Of a stretch of 64,000 nt of DNA, positions 35,844 through 44,457 are shown piece by piece. Numbering within the stretch: the first letter of the stretch is position 1; the number at the start of each line of letters is the position of its first letter. The DNA comes from Chitinophaga pinensis (lineage in GTDB: Bacteria > Pseudomonadota > Gammaproteobacteria > Burkholderiales > Burkholderiaceae_C): assembly GCA_943326015.2 (NCBI GenBank), contig CALPRQ020000004.1:53512-117511 (forward strand), given 5' to 3'. A program made the position numbers and the translations under genes. The notes beneath the pieces are model-generated. The model had not been told where the DNA came from. It did no database searches and saw only the letters and a list, made by a program, of their open reading frames with translations.

Positions 35844-36692
35844 ATGAGCCTGTCCACCTCCGCCCGCCTGGCCGAAATCACGGTCGCCGAGATACCGGCC
35901 GGCCCTTCGACTTCCCTGCTGGGCCCCTTGCTCGCGCGCATCGGCAGGCAACTGCTGCCCTGGCTGCTGCCGCTGGCACTGATCGTCGCGTGGCAACTGG
36001 CCGCTTCGCGTGGTTGGCTCTCGACCCGCGTGTTGCCGGCCCCGTTCGATGTCGGCCAGGCCGCCTGGCAGCTCGCCATTTCGGGTGAGCTCTGGACCCA
36101 TGTCAGGATCAGCGCCGGACGCGCCTTGCTGGGGCTGGCGGTCGGTGGCGGCCTCGGCCTGGTGCTGGGCTTGCTGACGGGGTCGGTGCGCTGGATCGAA
36201 ACCCTGCTCGACTCGACGATCCAGATGATCCGCAACATTCCGGCGCTGGCGCTGATTCCGCTGGTGATCCTGTGGTTCGGCATCGACGAGACGGCCAAGC
36301 TGTTCCTGATCGCGGTCTCGGTGTTCTTCCCGATCTACATCAACACCTTCCACGGCATCCGCAACGTCGATCCGGGCCTGATCGAGATGGGCCGCACCTA
36401 CGGCCTGAGCCGCTGGGGCCTCTATACCCAGGTGGTGCTGCCGGGCGCGCTGTCCTCGATCCTGGTCGGCCTGCGTTTCTCGCTCGGCCTGATGTGGGTG
36501 ATCCTGATCGTGGCCGAAACCATCTCGGCCCAGGCCGGCATCGGCTACCTGACCATGAACGCGCGCGAATTCCTGCAGACCGACATCGTGCTGGTCGGCA
36601 TCCTGCTCTACGCGCTGCTGGGCAAGCTCGCCGACCTGTTCGCGCGCGGCCTCGAACGCTACTGGCTGCGCTGGCACCCGGGTTACCAGTGA
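35844..36692 (+). CDS. ssuC: Aliphatic sulfonate ABC transporter permease (SsuC)
   Basis: Inner-membrane permease of 282 residues, six helices. IRNIPALALIPLVILWFGI, then IEMGRTYGLSRWGLYTQVVLP (docking loop) and LTMNAREFLQTDIVLVG are hallmark SsuC segments. Fifteen bp after ssuA. Confidence 0.93.
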   Translation: MSLSTSARLAEITVAEIPAGPSTSLLGPLLARIGRQLLPWLLPLALIVAWQLAASRGWLSTRVLPAPFDVGQAAWQLAISGELWTHVRISAGRALLGLAVGGGLGLVLGLLTGSVRWIETLLDSTIQMIRNIPALALIPLVILWFGIDETAKLFLIAVSVFFPIYINTFHGIRNVDPGLIEMGRTYGLSRWGLYTQVVLPGALSSILVGLRFSLGLMWVILIVAETISAQAGIGYLTMNAREFLQTDIVLVGILLYALLGKLADLFARGLERYWLRWHPGYQ

Positions 36693-36716
36693 CGTCACCG
36701 ATACGGAGATCCTCTC

Positions 36717-37520
36717 ATGACTGACAAGACATCCCCCGCCGGCGGCGTGCGGCTGGAGCTGCGCAGCCTCGGCAAGCGCTTCGGCCAGCGCGAAGTGCTG
36801 CGCCGCAACAACCTGAGCGTGGCGCCCGGCGAGTTCATCGCCATCGTCGGCCGCAGCGGCTGCGGCAAGAGCACGCTGCTGCGCCTGGTGGCTGGCCTCG
36901 ACCAGGCCAGCAGCGGCGAGCTGCTGCTCGACGGCAGCCGGTCCCGCCAGGGCCGCGACGACATCCGCATCATGTTCCAGGAGGCGCGCCTGCTGCCCTG
37001 GAAGCGGGTGATCGACAACGTGGCGCTGGGCCTGCCGCCCGAACGCCTGGCCGATGCCGAGCGCGTGCTGGCCCAGGTCGGACTCGGCGACCGCCTGCGG
37101 GATTGGCCGGCCCGGCTCTCGGGCGGCCAGCGCCAGCGCGTGGCGCTGGCGCGTGCCCTGGTACACCAGCCGCGCCTGCTGCTGCTCGACGAGCCGCTGG
37201 GCGCGCTCGATGCGCTGACCCGCATCGAGATGCATGAGCTGATCGAGGGCCTGTGGCGCCGCAACGGCTTCACCGCGCTGCTGGTCACGCACGACGTGCA
37301 GGAGGCGGTCGCGCTGGCCGACCGCGTGATCCTGATCGAGAACGGCGAGATCGCGCTGGACGAACGCATTGACTTGGCGCGGCCCCGTTCGCGTGGCGAT
37401 GCCGCCTTTGCCGCGACCGAAAAGCGCATCCTCGACCGCGTGCTGCAACTGCCCGAGGTCGATACGCCCGCGCCCGAACCATCCTGGCTGCCGGCGCACG
37501 CGCTGCGCTGGGCGATCTGA
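36717..37520 (+). CDS. ssuB: Aliphatic sulfonate ABC transporter ATP-binding protein (SsuB)
   Basis: ATPase of 267 residues. [18 protein letters not shown]alker [18 protein letters not shown]-loop, [31 protein letters not shown] and the VTHDVQEA switch are all typical of SsuB. Follows ssuC by 24 bp. Confidence 0.93.
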   Translation: MTDKTSPAGGVRLELRSLGKRFGQREVLRRNNLSVAPGEFIAIVGRSGCGKSTLLRLVAGLDQASSGELLLDGSRSRQGRDDIRIMFQEARLLPWKRVIDNVALGLPPERLADAERVLAQVGLGDRLRDWPARLSGGQRQRVALARALVHQPRLLLLDEPLGALDALTRIEMHELIEGLWRRNGFTALLVTHDVQEAVALADRVILIENGEIALDERIDLARPRSRGDAAFAATEKRILDRVLQLPEVDTPAPEPSWLPAHALRWAI

Positions 37521-37564
37521 GCCGGCGCTGCCCCCGGAACCGAAATTCACCAGAGGAAACCATC

Positions 37565-38161
37565 ATGTCCGTGTTATTGATCGCCGGCAGTCCTTCCGAG
37601 CACTCGCGCTCGGCCGCCTTGCTGGAGGGGGTTCAGCAGCGCCTTGAGCAAGGGGCAGGCAGCCGCCAGCTCTATATCGACCGGGTACAGATCCGTGACC
37701 TGTCGCCGCAGGCGCTGCTGCTGGCCGACTGGAATCACGTGAGCATCAAGCGCGCCATTGCCCAGGTCGAGTCGGCCTCGGCGCTGGTGGTCGCGACCCC
37801 GGTCTACAAGGCCGCCTACAGCGGCGTGCTCAAGGTCTTCCTGGACCTGCTGCCGCAGACCGCGCTCAAGGGCAAGGTGGTGCTGCCGCTGGCCACCGGC
37901 GGCAGCCCGCATCACATGCTGGCGCTCGACTATGCGCTGCGCCCGGTGCTGCAGTCGCTCGGCGCCAAGCATATCCTGCCGGGGGTCTATGCCTCCGACA
38001 GCCAGATCCCCAAGGACGAGGACGGCAGTTACCGGATCGGCGACGAGATCCAGGACCGGCTCGATGACGCGGTGCATATCCTGCTGCACGAAGGCTTGCG
38101 GCTGCCGGTCAAGCCGGGCTTCGCGCCCGTCGCGTTCGAATCCGTGCAGTACAGTGTCTGA
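37565..38161 (+). CDS. ssuE: NAD(P)H-dependent FMN reductase (SsuE)
   Basis: FMN reductase of 198 residues supplying FMNH2 to SsuD-type enzymes. AGSPSEHSRSAALL phosphate loop, VVATPVYKAAYSGVLKVFLD and ATGGSPHHMLALDYALRPVL are diagnostic. It ends the ssuACBE operon, which lacks its own ssuD; SsuD-type monooxygenases are encoded at 13467, 39864 and 55271. Confidence 0.92.
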   Translation: MSVLLIAGSPSEHSRSAALLEGVQQRLEQGAGSRQLYIDRVQIRDLSPQALLLADWNHVSIKRAIAQVESASALVVATPVYKAAYSGVLKVFLDLLPQTALKGKVVLPLATGGSPHHMLALDYALRPVLQSLGAKHILPGVYASDSQIPKDEDGSYRIGDEIQDRLDDAVHILLHEGLRLPVKPGFAPVAFESVQYSV

Positions 38162-38218
38162 GTAGCTGTTGGCCTCCACCTGACTCACCTGCCGACAGTC
38201 CGGCAAGACGCCACTGGG

Positions 38219-38602
38219 TCAGATCGACGTCATTGCGGATGAGTTTCTTCTCCGGCCATGCGCCAAGGCCCAGCCCGTGACCGGTGCGCTCTGCATGAGT
38301 TGTCTCCACAGCGCATCGAGCCGGGACAGGGAGTCACCGGGCAAGTCGGCCTTGCGGTTCCCGTTGCGCTCGAACCGGAATACCTCGGCTTGCACGGCGC
38401 GCACGACATCGCTCCGCTGCCAGGCCTGGTGGCCACGGGTGTGCAAGCCGACTTCACCGGCGTGCAGCACCCGCCCAGAAACCCGGGGACAAGGCCCAGG
38501 TCGAGTTGTGACTGCCTCCACCCGTGAACGCGCCGCAGATCAGTTCCCGGGTGGCCGCCCAAGCGCGGGCCGGTCCTCCCCCGATCACCAGCACGTGCAA
38601 AA
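38219..38602 (-). pseudogene. Decayed fumarate-reductase/APS-reductase-like flavoprotein gene
   Basis: On the minus strand, from about 38602, the frame reads VLVIGGGPARAWAA (FAD-binding start), then after a large internal deletion joins directly to GAFTGGGSHNSTWALSPGFWAG, which matches GALSGGGNVNSAWALSSGLWAG near the end of the intact flavoprotein at 42848-44437. A stop follows, and the C-terminal remainder (AVQAEVFRFERN, SLSRLDALWRQL) continues in a shifted frame. So about two thirds of the gene is gone and the rest is frameshifted. It is a fossil of a second copy of this enzyme, between ssuE and the next binding-protein gene. Confidence 0.75.
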
Positions 38603-38708
38603 GAACGAATGTTTTTTGCTATCGATATGGTGAAAGTTTCTATGGCGGCCGGTGCCGTACCCCTGTTGAAACATGACTGGTTGATGGGCTCGGAAAAGCC
38701 TGTTTGTT

Positions 38709-38715
38709 CATATTC
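38709..38715 (+). promoter_or_regulatory. CATATTC element upstream of the 38821 operon
   Basis: In TTGTTCATATTCATAGCTGAATTTC, about 105 bp before the binding-protein gene at 38821. Same heptamer and flanking TTCAT as at 6620, so possibly the same operator type. Confidence 0.35.
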
Positions 38716-38820
38716 ATAGCTGAATTTCTTCTTTTTCCAGTGGGCTGAATTTCTGTAAAGTCAATTCTGATTTTTTACTTCAATCAATTGACCTTGTTTT
38801 GTGGTTTTCAGGAATTCAGG

Positions 38821-39837
38821 ATGAATAGAAAAATATCTGGTCCCATCCCTGGCATCGATCGTCGGCAACTGCTTTTGCTGGGAGCGGCAGGCCTGGCCTG
38901 GTCGCCCATTTCCGCGTCCTGGGCCCAGAGCGTTTCCGCCGCCGATCTGTCCAAGGTCACTTTGCGTGTCGCCACCTACAAGGGGGGCTGGAACACCTTG
39001 CTCAAGGCAGCAGGCTTGGATAAAACCCCTTATCAGATCGAATGGAAGGAGTTCAACTCCGGCGTGCAGCACATCGAGGCCATCAATGCCGGGGCGTTGG
39101 ACCTGGGCTCGGGCAGCGAAATTCCCGCGGTCTTTGCGGCGCGAACCCCGGGGCGTGTGCGCGTGATCGCGATCAGCAAGGGCGACCTCAACAACCAGGC
39201 TGTCTTTGTCCAAAAGGATTCAGCCATCAGGACCATCGCCGACCTCAAGGGCAAGCGGGTCGGCTATGTGCGTGCCACCACCACCCATTACTACCTGCAC
39301 AGGATGCTGGCCGAGGCGGGGCTGTCGCTGCAGGATGTGCAGCTGATCAGTCTCAGCCCCTCGGATGGCCTCTCGGCCTTTGCCCGGGGCGATCTGGATG
39401 CCTGGGCCATCTATGGCTACAACGGCCAGCTCGCCCGCACCAAGTACGGCGCGCGCGCGATCAAGACCTCCAAGGGCTATCTGTCGGGCAACTTCCTCGT
39501 TTACGGCAACGAGGAGTCCTGGACTGACACCGCACGGCGTGCAGCCCTGGCTGACCTGCTGCAGCGCATTCAAAAGGCCACCGCCTGGTCGGTGACGCAC
39601 GCGGTCGACTGGGCTAAGGCCCAGAGTGCGGAAACCCGGGTGCCGCTCGATGCCCTGCTGGCGATGTTCCAGAACCGCAGCCATGACGACCGCATCCAGC
39701 CCATCGTCGAGGCCGACATCAGGAGCCACCAGAACGTGGCCGACGTGTTCGCCAGCATCGGGGTGCTCGACGCGCCGGTCAAGGTGGCCCCCCTGTGGGA
39801 CAAGACCTTCAACCGTTACCTGTCCTCCCAGTCATAA
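38821..39837 (+). CDS. Sulfonate-type ABC transporter substrate-binding protein (no partner permease)
   Basis: Binding protein of 338 residues in the SsuA/NrtA fold group. IDRRQLLLLGAAGLA is a twin-arginine-like signal, cleaved near WAQ. Then LRVATYKGGWNTLLKAAGL, EFNSGVQHIEAINAGALDLG and DAWAIYGYNGQL follow. ATG 38821 is used since the upstream extension from 38788 is not signal-like. It begins a three-gene operon with two monooxygenases but has no permease or ATPase, so it must dock on another importer such as SsuBC. Confidence 0.85.
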   Translation: MNRKISGPIPGIDRRQLLLLGAAGLAWSPISASWAQSVSAADLSKVTLRVATYKGGWNTLLKAAGLDKTPYQIEWKEFNSGVQHIEAINAGALDLGSGSEIPAVFAARTPGRVRVIAISKGDLNNQAVFVQKDSAIRTIADLKGKRVGYVRATTTHYYLHRMLAEAGLSLQDVQLISLSPSDGLSAFARGDLDAWAIYGYNGQLARTKYGARAIKTSKGYLSGNFLVYGNEESWTDTARRAALADLLQRIQKATAWSVTHAVDWAKAQSAETRVPLDALLAMFQNRSHDDRIQPIVEADIRSHQNVADVFASIGVLDAPVKVAPLWDKTFNRYLSSQS

Positions 39838-39863
39838 CTTTCCACTTCGCAGGAGATGCATTC

Positions 39864-40964
39864 ATGAGTCTCGAATTCATTGGCTTTATCGGACCCAGCG
39901 AGCAAAGCGAATCGCTGGCCCAGCGCGGCCCCCTGGTGGACAATGCGTTCATCAAGGCTTCCATTCGCGCCCAGGAATACGCGGGTTTTGACAAGGCGCT
40001 GATCGCGGTCAACAGTGCCTCGCCTGACTCATTCGCCATTGGTGCTTATGCGGCCGGCATCTCGGACTCCCTGGGGCTACTGATCGCCCAGCGTCCGGGT
40101 TTCACTTCGCCCACGTTGGCCGCGCGTCAACTCGCCACGCTCGACCAGCTCAGCGGCGGTCGGGTGGCGGTCAACGTCATCACCGGCGGCGATGGTGGTG
40201 ACTTGCAAAAGGACGGCGACTTCCTGCCGCACGACGAGCGCTACGAGCGCACCGAGGAATACCTGGAGGTGGCCAAGCAGGTCTGGACCAGCAACGAACC
40301 GTTCGACCACCAGGGCAAGCATTTCCGCGTGCAAGGCAACCATACCGCGGTGCGCCCGGTGCAGAAGCCGCATATACCGATCTACTTCTCGGGTGCCTCG
40401 GAAGCCGCCGTGCGCGTCGCGGCCAGGCATGCCGATGTCTACATGATGTGGGGTGAACCGCTGGAGGACGTGCGGGCACGCATTGCAGCCGTGCGCGCCG
40501 AGGCCGCCAAGTACGGCCGTGCGGACAAGATCCGGTTCAGCCTGTCGCTGCGCCCGATCGTGGCCGACACCGAAGCCGAGGCCTGGGCCCGGGCCGATCG
40601 CATTCTGGCGCGCGCCCAGACCAACTTCCCGGCGTCCGACTTCATCAAGCGCCGTGGCGCCAACATCAACGTCGGCTCAGACCGCCTGATCGACATCGCG
40701 CGCCAGGCCCGCGTGCATGACAAGCGCCTGTGGACCGAGATCGCCGCGCTCACCGCTGCCGCTGGCAATTCCACCGGGCTGGTCGGCACGCCCGAGCAGG
40801 TGGCCGAATCGGTGCTCGACTATTACCGTCTGGGTGTCACCACCTTCCTGTTCCGTGGCTTCGATCCGCTGCAGGACGCCGTGACATACGGCCAGCACCT
40901 GATCCCGCTGGTACGCCAGCAGGTGGCAGAACTGGAGCGCAGCGCGCAACGCGCCGTCGCCTGA
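39864..40964 (+). CDS. LLM class flavin-dependent monooxygenase (alkanesulfonate monooxygenase-like)
   Basis: Monooxygenase of 366 residues resembling SsuD but divergent: GFIGPSEQSES start, DNAFIKASIRAQEYAGFDKALI, GGRVAVNVITGGDGGDLQKDGD, IYFSGASEAAVRVAARHADVYMMWGEP, RGFDPLQDAVTYG. ATG 39864 follows an AGGAG site. Overlap of position with the binding-protein and NtaA-like genes suggests a linked pathway. Substrate unknown. Confidence 0.87.
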   Translation: MSLEFIGFIGPSEQSESLAQRGPLVDNAFIKASIRAQEYAGFDKALIAVNSASPDSFAIGAYAAGISDSLGLLIAQRPGFTSPTLAARQLATLDQLSGGRVAVNVITGGDGGDLQKDGDFLPHDERYERTEEYLEVAKQVWTSNEPFDHQGKHFRVQGNHTAVRPVQKPHIPIYFSGASEAAVRVAARHADVYMMWGEPLEDVRARIAAVRAEAAKYGRADKIRFSLSLRPIVADTEAEAWARADRILARAQTNFPASDFIKRRGANINVGSDRLIDIARQARVHDKRLWTEIAALTAAAGNSTGLVGTPEQVAESVLDYYRLGVTTFLFRGFDPLQDAVTYGQHLIPLVRQQVAELERSAQRAVA

Positions 40965-40979
40965 ATGAAGGAACACAAG

Positions 40980-42383
40980 ATGTCGACTCGAAAACTCCGC
41001 TTTGGCTTTGTCTTGCACGGCGTGGGCGCCGGCTGGGGTGACTGGCGCCACGAGGCCGCCGTCACCGACGCCAGCGTCAACTTCGGCTTTTACCGCGAGC
41101 AGGCGCAACTGGCCGAACAGGCCAAGTTCGAATTCCTGTTCGTGGCCGACAGCGTGCATATCACCGAACGCTCCAGCCCGCACTACCTCAACCGTTTCGA
41201 GCCCCTGACCATCCTGTCGGCGCTGGCCGCAGTCACTTCGCGCATCGGTCTGGTGGGTACGGTCACCGCGAGCTACAGCGAGCCCTATACCGTCGCGCGG
41301 CAGTTCGCCTCGCTCGACCATATCAGCGGCGGTCGCGCCGGCTGGAACGTCGTCACCTCATGGCTCGATGGCAGCGCCCGCAACTATGGCCGTGACGAAC
41401 ATTACGCCCACGACCTGCGTTACCGCCTGGCGGCCGAGCACCTGCAAGTGGTGCAGGGCCTGTGGGATTCGTGGGAGGATGACGCGCTGGTGCGCGACAA
41501 GGCCAGCGGCCAGTTCTTTGATAAAAGCAAGCTGCACCGCCTCGATCACAAGGGGGAGTTCTTCTCGGTCGAAGGGCCGCTCAACATTGCGCGCTCGCGC
41601 CAGGGCCAGCCGGTGATTTTCCAGGCCGGCGCATCGGAAGACGGCAAGCAATTTGCTGCCGGCCATGCCGATGCCATCTTCTTCCATGCCGATAAGATCG
41701 AGGAAGCGCAAGCCTACTACCGCGACGTGAAAGCCCGCGTGGCCGTCGCCGGGCGCAACCCCGACCAGGTCGCGCTGCTGCCGGGCATCCGACCGATCGT
41801 GGGCCGCACCGCCGAGGAGGCGGAACGCAAGTACCAGCAGGCCGCCGCTTTGGTGCCGATCGAAAACGCCCTGGCTGCGCTGGCCCGCCCGTTCAACGAC
41901 CATGACTTCTCGGTCTATCCGCTGGACGAGCCGTTCCCCGACCTGGGCGACATCGGACGCAACAGCCAGCAAAGCAGCAGCGACCATATCAAGCAGGTGG
42001 CCAGGGAAAAGGGCTGGACGCTGCGCCAGGTGGCCCTGTGGCATGCCTCGCCCAAGCGCAGCTTCGTCGGCACTGCCGAACAGGTGGCCGACGAGATCCA
42101 GCACTGGTTCGAGAACGGTGCCGCCGACGGCTTCAACTTCTTCGAGGCGCTGCCCAACAGTTCGCTCAAGGACTTCGTGGCGCTCGTGGTCCCGATCCTG
42201 CAAGCTCGCGGCATCTGGCGCACCGACTACGAGGCCGACACCTTCCGTGGCAATCTGGGGCTGCCGGTGCCCGAGAATCGGTACACCCGACAGCGCCATG
42301 AAACGCAAGCGAACATCCTGCGACAGCAGGCATTCACCCCAACTGGGCAAGCGGTGGAAACAGGGGGAGAGTTGACGGTCTGA
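40980..42383 (+). CDS. NtaA/SnaA/DszA family FMN-dependent monooxygenase
   Basis: A 467-residue two-component flavin monooxygenase. [76 protein letters not shown] are family segments. ATG 40980 is preferred because AAGGA precedes it; an ATG at 40965 lies right after the upstream stop. It is followed by an intrinsic terminator, ending the operon. Confidence 0.88.
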   Translation: MSTRKLRFGFVLHGVGAGWGDWRHEAAVTDASVNFGFYREQAQLAEQAKFEFLFVADSVHITERSSPHYLNRFEPLTILSALAAVTSRIGLVGTVTASYSEPYTVARQFASLDHISGGRAGWNVVTSWLDGSARNYGRDEHYAHDLRYRLAAEHLQVVQGLWDSWEDDALVRDKASGQFFDKSKLHRLDHKGEFFSVEGPLNIARSRQGQPVIFQAGASEDGKQFAAGHADAIFFHADKIEEAQAYYRDVKARVAVAGRNPDQVALLPGIRPIVGRTAEEAERKYQQAAALVPIENALAALARPFNDHDFSVYPLDEPFPDLGDIGRNSQQSSSDHIKQVAREKGWTLRQVALWHASPKRSFVGTAEQVADEIQHWFENGAADGFNFFEALPNSSLKDFVALVVPILQARGIWRTDYEADTFRGNLGLPVPENRYTRQRHETQANILRQQAFTPTGQAVETGGELTV

Positions 42384-42434
42384 CGCCCGTCCTGATGGCC
42401 GTCTGGTGCTGTGAAGTCTTGCCACAGCACCGTT

Positions 42435-42456
42435 GCCCGCAGCAGCGGGCTTTTTT
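42435..42456 (+). terminator. Intrinsic terminator after the 38821-42383 operon
   Basis: GCCCGC (42435-42440), loop AGCA, GCGGGC (42445-42450) and six Ts (42451-42456). This is a textbook rho-independent terminator for the rightward operon. The opposite strand lacks a U-tract, so it probably does not stop the leftward ferredoxin transcript. Confidence 0.9.
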
Positions 42457-42460
42457 GCGT

Positions 42461-42838
42461 CTATCGGCCTTTGCCCTGCAAGTCGGCCTCGGCCATCTGG
42501 CGACCCCTGGCAAATACCTCGTCCATGCGCCAGTGGCGATTGGCGTAGCGCGGATCGTCCGCCCACTCATGCCAGCCCGAGTCGCGTCGGTACACGCCGA
42601 GCAGGCCTCGGGCCTCAATGCCCTGCGCATCCACCTGGACCGCCTGGTACACATCCGGGTCCACATAGAGCGCATCGGCCTCGCAGTGAAGTTCGCAGGC
42701 AAAGCAGGTCTGGCAATCGTTGATGCGCGCGATCTGCGGCGGTGAGGACCCCGTGCCGGCGTCGAATACCGACGCCGGGCAGATGGCCACGCAGCGCTGG
42801 CAAGCGGTGCAGCGATCAGGCAGGAGGAGGGCAATCAT
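42461..42838 (-). CDS. Two-cluster [4Fe-4S] ferredoxin (AprB-like)
   Basis: Small electron-transfer protein of 125 residues. Cys10-13-16-20 and Cys42-45-48-52 form two C-x2-C-x2-C-x3-C sets for [4Fe-4S] clusters, followed by a tail of about 70 residues. A two-cluster protein next to an AprA-like flavoprotein recalls the beta subunit of adenylylsulfate reductase, though the first-cluster insertion of true AprB is absent. It sits 9 bp after the flavoprotein gene and probably forms a complex with that product, passing electrons to or from its FAD. Confidence 0.85.
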   Translation of the reverse strand: MIALLLPDRCTACQRCVAICPASVFDAGTGSSPPQIARINDCQTCFACELHCEADALYVDPDVYQAVQVDAQGIEARGLLGVYRRDSGWHEWADDPRYANRHWRMDEVFARGRQMAEADLQGKGR

Positions 42839-42847
42839 GGTCGTGGA

Positions 42848-44437
42848 TCAGGCCAGGGAGGCGGTGGTGGCAACGGCGTTGCCTGCTACGGGATGCGGAC
42901 TGGTCCAGGTCTGATCCAGTCCGCCCACGGTCAGTCGATGGGCTGCGCCAGCGCGCATCTCGGGCCGATCCGTGCGCTGGTGCATGCCACGGCTTTCATC
43001 GCGGGCGAGCGCGGCAGTCGAGCACCAGCGGGCGGTTGCTAGCAGGGCGGCGGTCTCGCGTTGGCGCAGCACATCGATCCCCTCACCCCGGGCATGATCG
43101 CGCCAGTTCTGCCAGTCGTCATTCAGCGCGACCAGCGAACGCTGCAGGGCCGCGCCATCGCGGAACACATTGAGGTCCAAGTCGAGCATCGGACGCTGCA
43201 GTCGCTGCACGGTAGCTGCGCTATCCAGGCCCAGGGCCTGCTGGCGTGGGCGCAAGCCCGCCTGGCCAGCGCGTTCGACAGCGGTGCGGGCACGCCGCCC
43301 GGACTGGCGGGAGCGTCTGGCGGCCGCCTCGCCGGCCCACAAGCCCGATGACAGGGCCCAGGCCGAGTTCACGTTGCCGCCGCCTGACAAGGCGCCTGCC
43401 ACGGGTTCACGCGAAGCGGTATCTCCGGCCACGAACAGGTTGCGTACCGTGGTCTCGCAGTCGGCGTTCGCCACGCGCAAGCCTCCGATTCCGCGCACGG
43501 TGCCTTCGCCGCGCAGCTGAATTTCAAAGCGGTCGCGAAACGGGTCGATGCCGTGCCGGGTGAATGGCAGCATGACATTGGGCGAGATGCTGCTCAGGAG
43601 CTGACGCAGGTCGGCCGGCATGCGGTCGAGCGAGCAGAGCACCGGTCCGTTGAGCAGTGCGGCCGCGATCTCGCGCGTGTTGTTGGGCCCGGGCGGGATG
43701 TCGAGCTCGCGGCCGGCCTGGTCGAAGTAACGCGCAAAGACATAGGACATGGCCCGCGTCATCGACGAGCGGATGGGCGCCACGGTGTAGGCGTTGCTGA
43801 ACTCCATGCCCGAGAGCTCGGCCCCGACCTCGGCCGCCATGAGCAGGCCGTCGCCGGTGTTGTTGTCTGCACCCAGCAGCTTGGAGAGGAAGGCGCAGCC
43901 GCCCGTGGCCAGTACCACTGCGCCGGCGCGGATTGTCCAAGGCCGGCCATCCGGGCGCCGCAGGCCGGCCGCACCGGCAACGGCGCCATCGGCATGCCGC
44001 AGCAGCTCCAGCGCCGGGTGGTGATCGAGCAACTGCACGCCAGCCACTTCGACCAGGGCACGCAGCGCACGCATGTATTCGGGGCCGCGCAGGGCACGGT
44101 AGATCCTGCGCCCCTGTGCGTCGACGCCAAAGCGGTAGTGTGTGCCGACGGTCGGCAGGTGGCGCCAGGTGGTGTCCAGGATGCGGTGCATCCAGCCGGG
44201 TTCGGCCAGCCCCAGGCCCAGCTGGGCCCGCTGGCTTACCGCCGCATCGCGTTGTTCGGGCGGCACCCACCAGTGGCCCGGACCACCGGTCGCCGTCACT
44301 CCGCTGGTGCCGCAATAGCCTTTGTCGACCAGTACCACCTGGGCACCCGCGCGGGCGGCGCCGAGCGCCGCCCAGGCGCCAGCCATGCCGCCGCCGATGA
44401 CGAGCACATCGGTCTGCAGTTGGACGGTTTCGCTCAT
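42848..44437 (-). CDS. FAD-dependent oxidoreductase, fumarate reductase/APS reductase alpha-like
   Basis: A 529-residue flavoprotein. VLVIGGGMAGAWAALGAA (residues 11-28) is the dinucleotide-binding fold; VVLATGGCAF, NNTGDGLLMAAEVGAEL and GALSGGGNVNSAWALSSGLWAG are conserved FAD-contacting segments of the succinate dehydrogenase/fumarate reductase/AprA family. With its ferredoxin partner it might oxidise sulfite to APS, reduce a sulfur compound, or act on an organic acid. The link to a thiol dioxygenase and rhodanese favours sulfur chemistry; this is inference. A decayed paralogue is at 38219-38602. Confidence 0.82.
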   Translation of the reverse strand: MSETVQLQTDVLVIGGGMAGAWAALGAARAGAQVVLVDKGYCGTSGVTATGGPGHWWVPPEQRDAAVSQRAQLGLGLAEPGWMHRILDTTWRHLPTVGTHYRFGVDAQGRRIYRALRGPEYMRALRALVEVAGVQLLDHHPALELLRHADGAVAGAAGLRRPDGRPWTIRAGAVVLATGGCAFLSKLLGADNNTGDGLLMAAEVGAELSGMEFSNAYTVAPIRSSMTRAMSYVFARYFDQAGRELDIPPGPNNTREIAAALLNGPVLCSLDRMPADLRQLLSSISPNVMLPFTRHGIDPFRDRFEIQLRGEGTVRGIGGLRVANADCETTVRNLFVAGDTASREPVAGALSGGGNVNSAWALSSGLWAGEAAARRSRQSGRRARTAVERAGQAGLRPRQQALGLDSAATVQRLQRPMLDLDLNVFRDGAALQRSLVALNDDWQNWRDHARGEGIDVLRQRETAALLATARWCSTAALARDESRGMHQRTDRPEMRAGAAHRLTVGGLDQTWTSPHPVAGNAVATTASLA

Positions 44438-44457
44438 GTCGAGGTTCGGTGCGCGGT

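Noticed and set aside
34917..37550. 877-codon open frame on the minus strand
   Set aside because: It lies wholly antisense to ssuA, ssuC and ssuB, its sequence is Gln/Arg/Asp-rich with no family features, and long shadow frames are expected in GC-rich coding DNA.
38230..38562. Overlapping 100-118-codon frames on both strands after ssuE
   Set aside because: They are pieces of the frameshifted flavoprotein fossil or its antisense, not intact genes.
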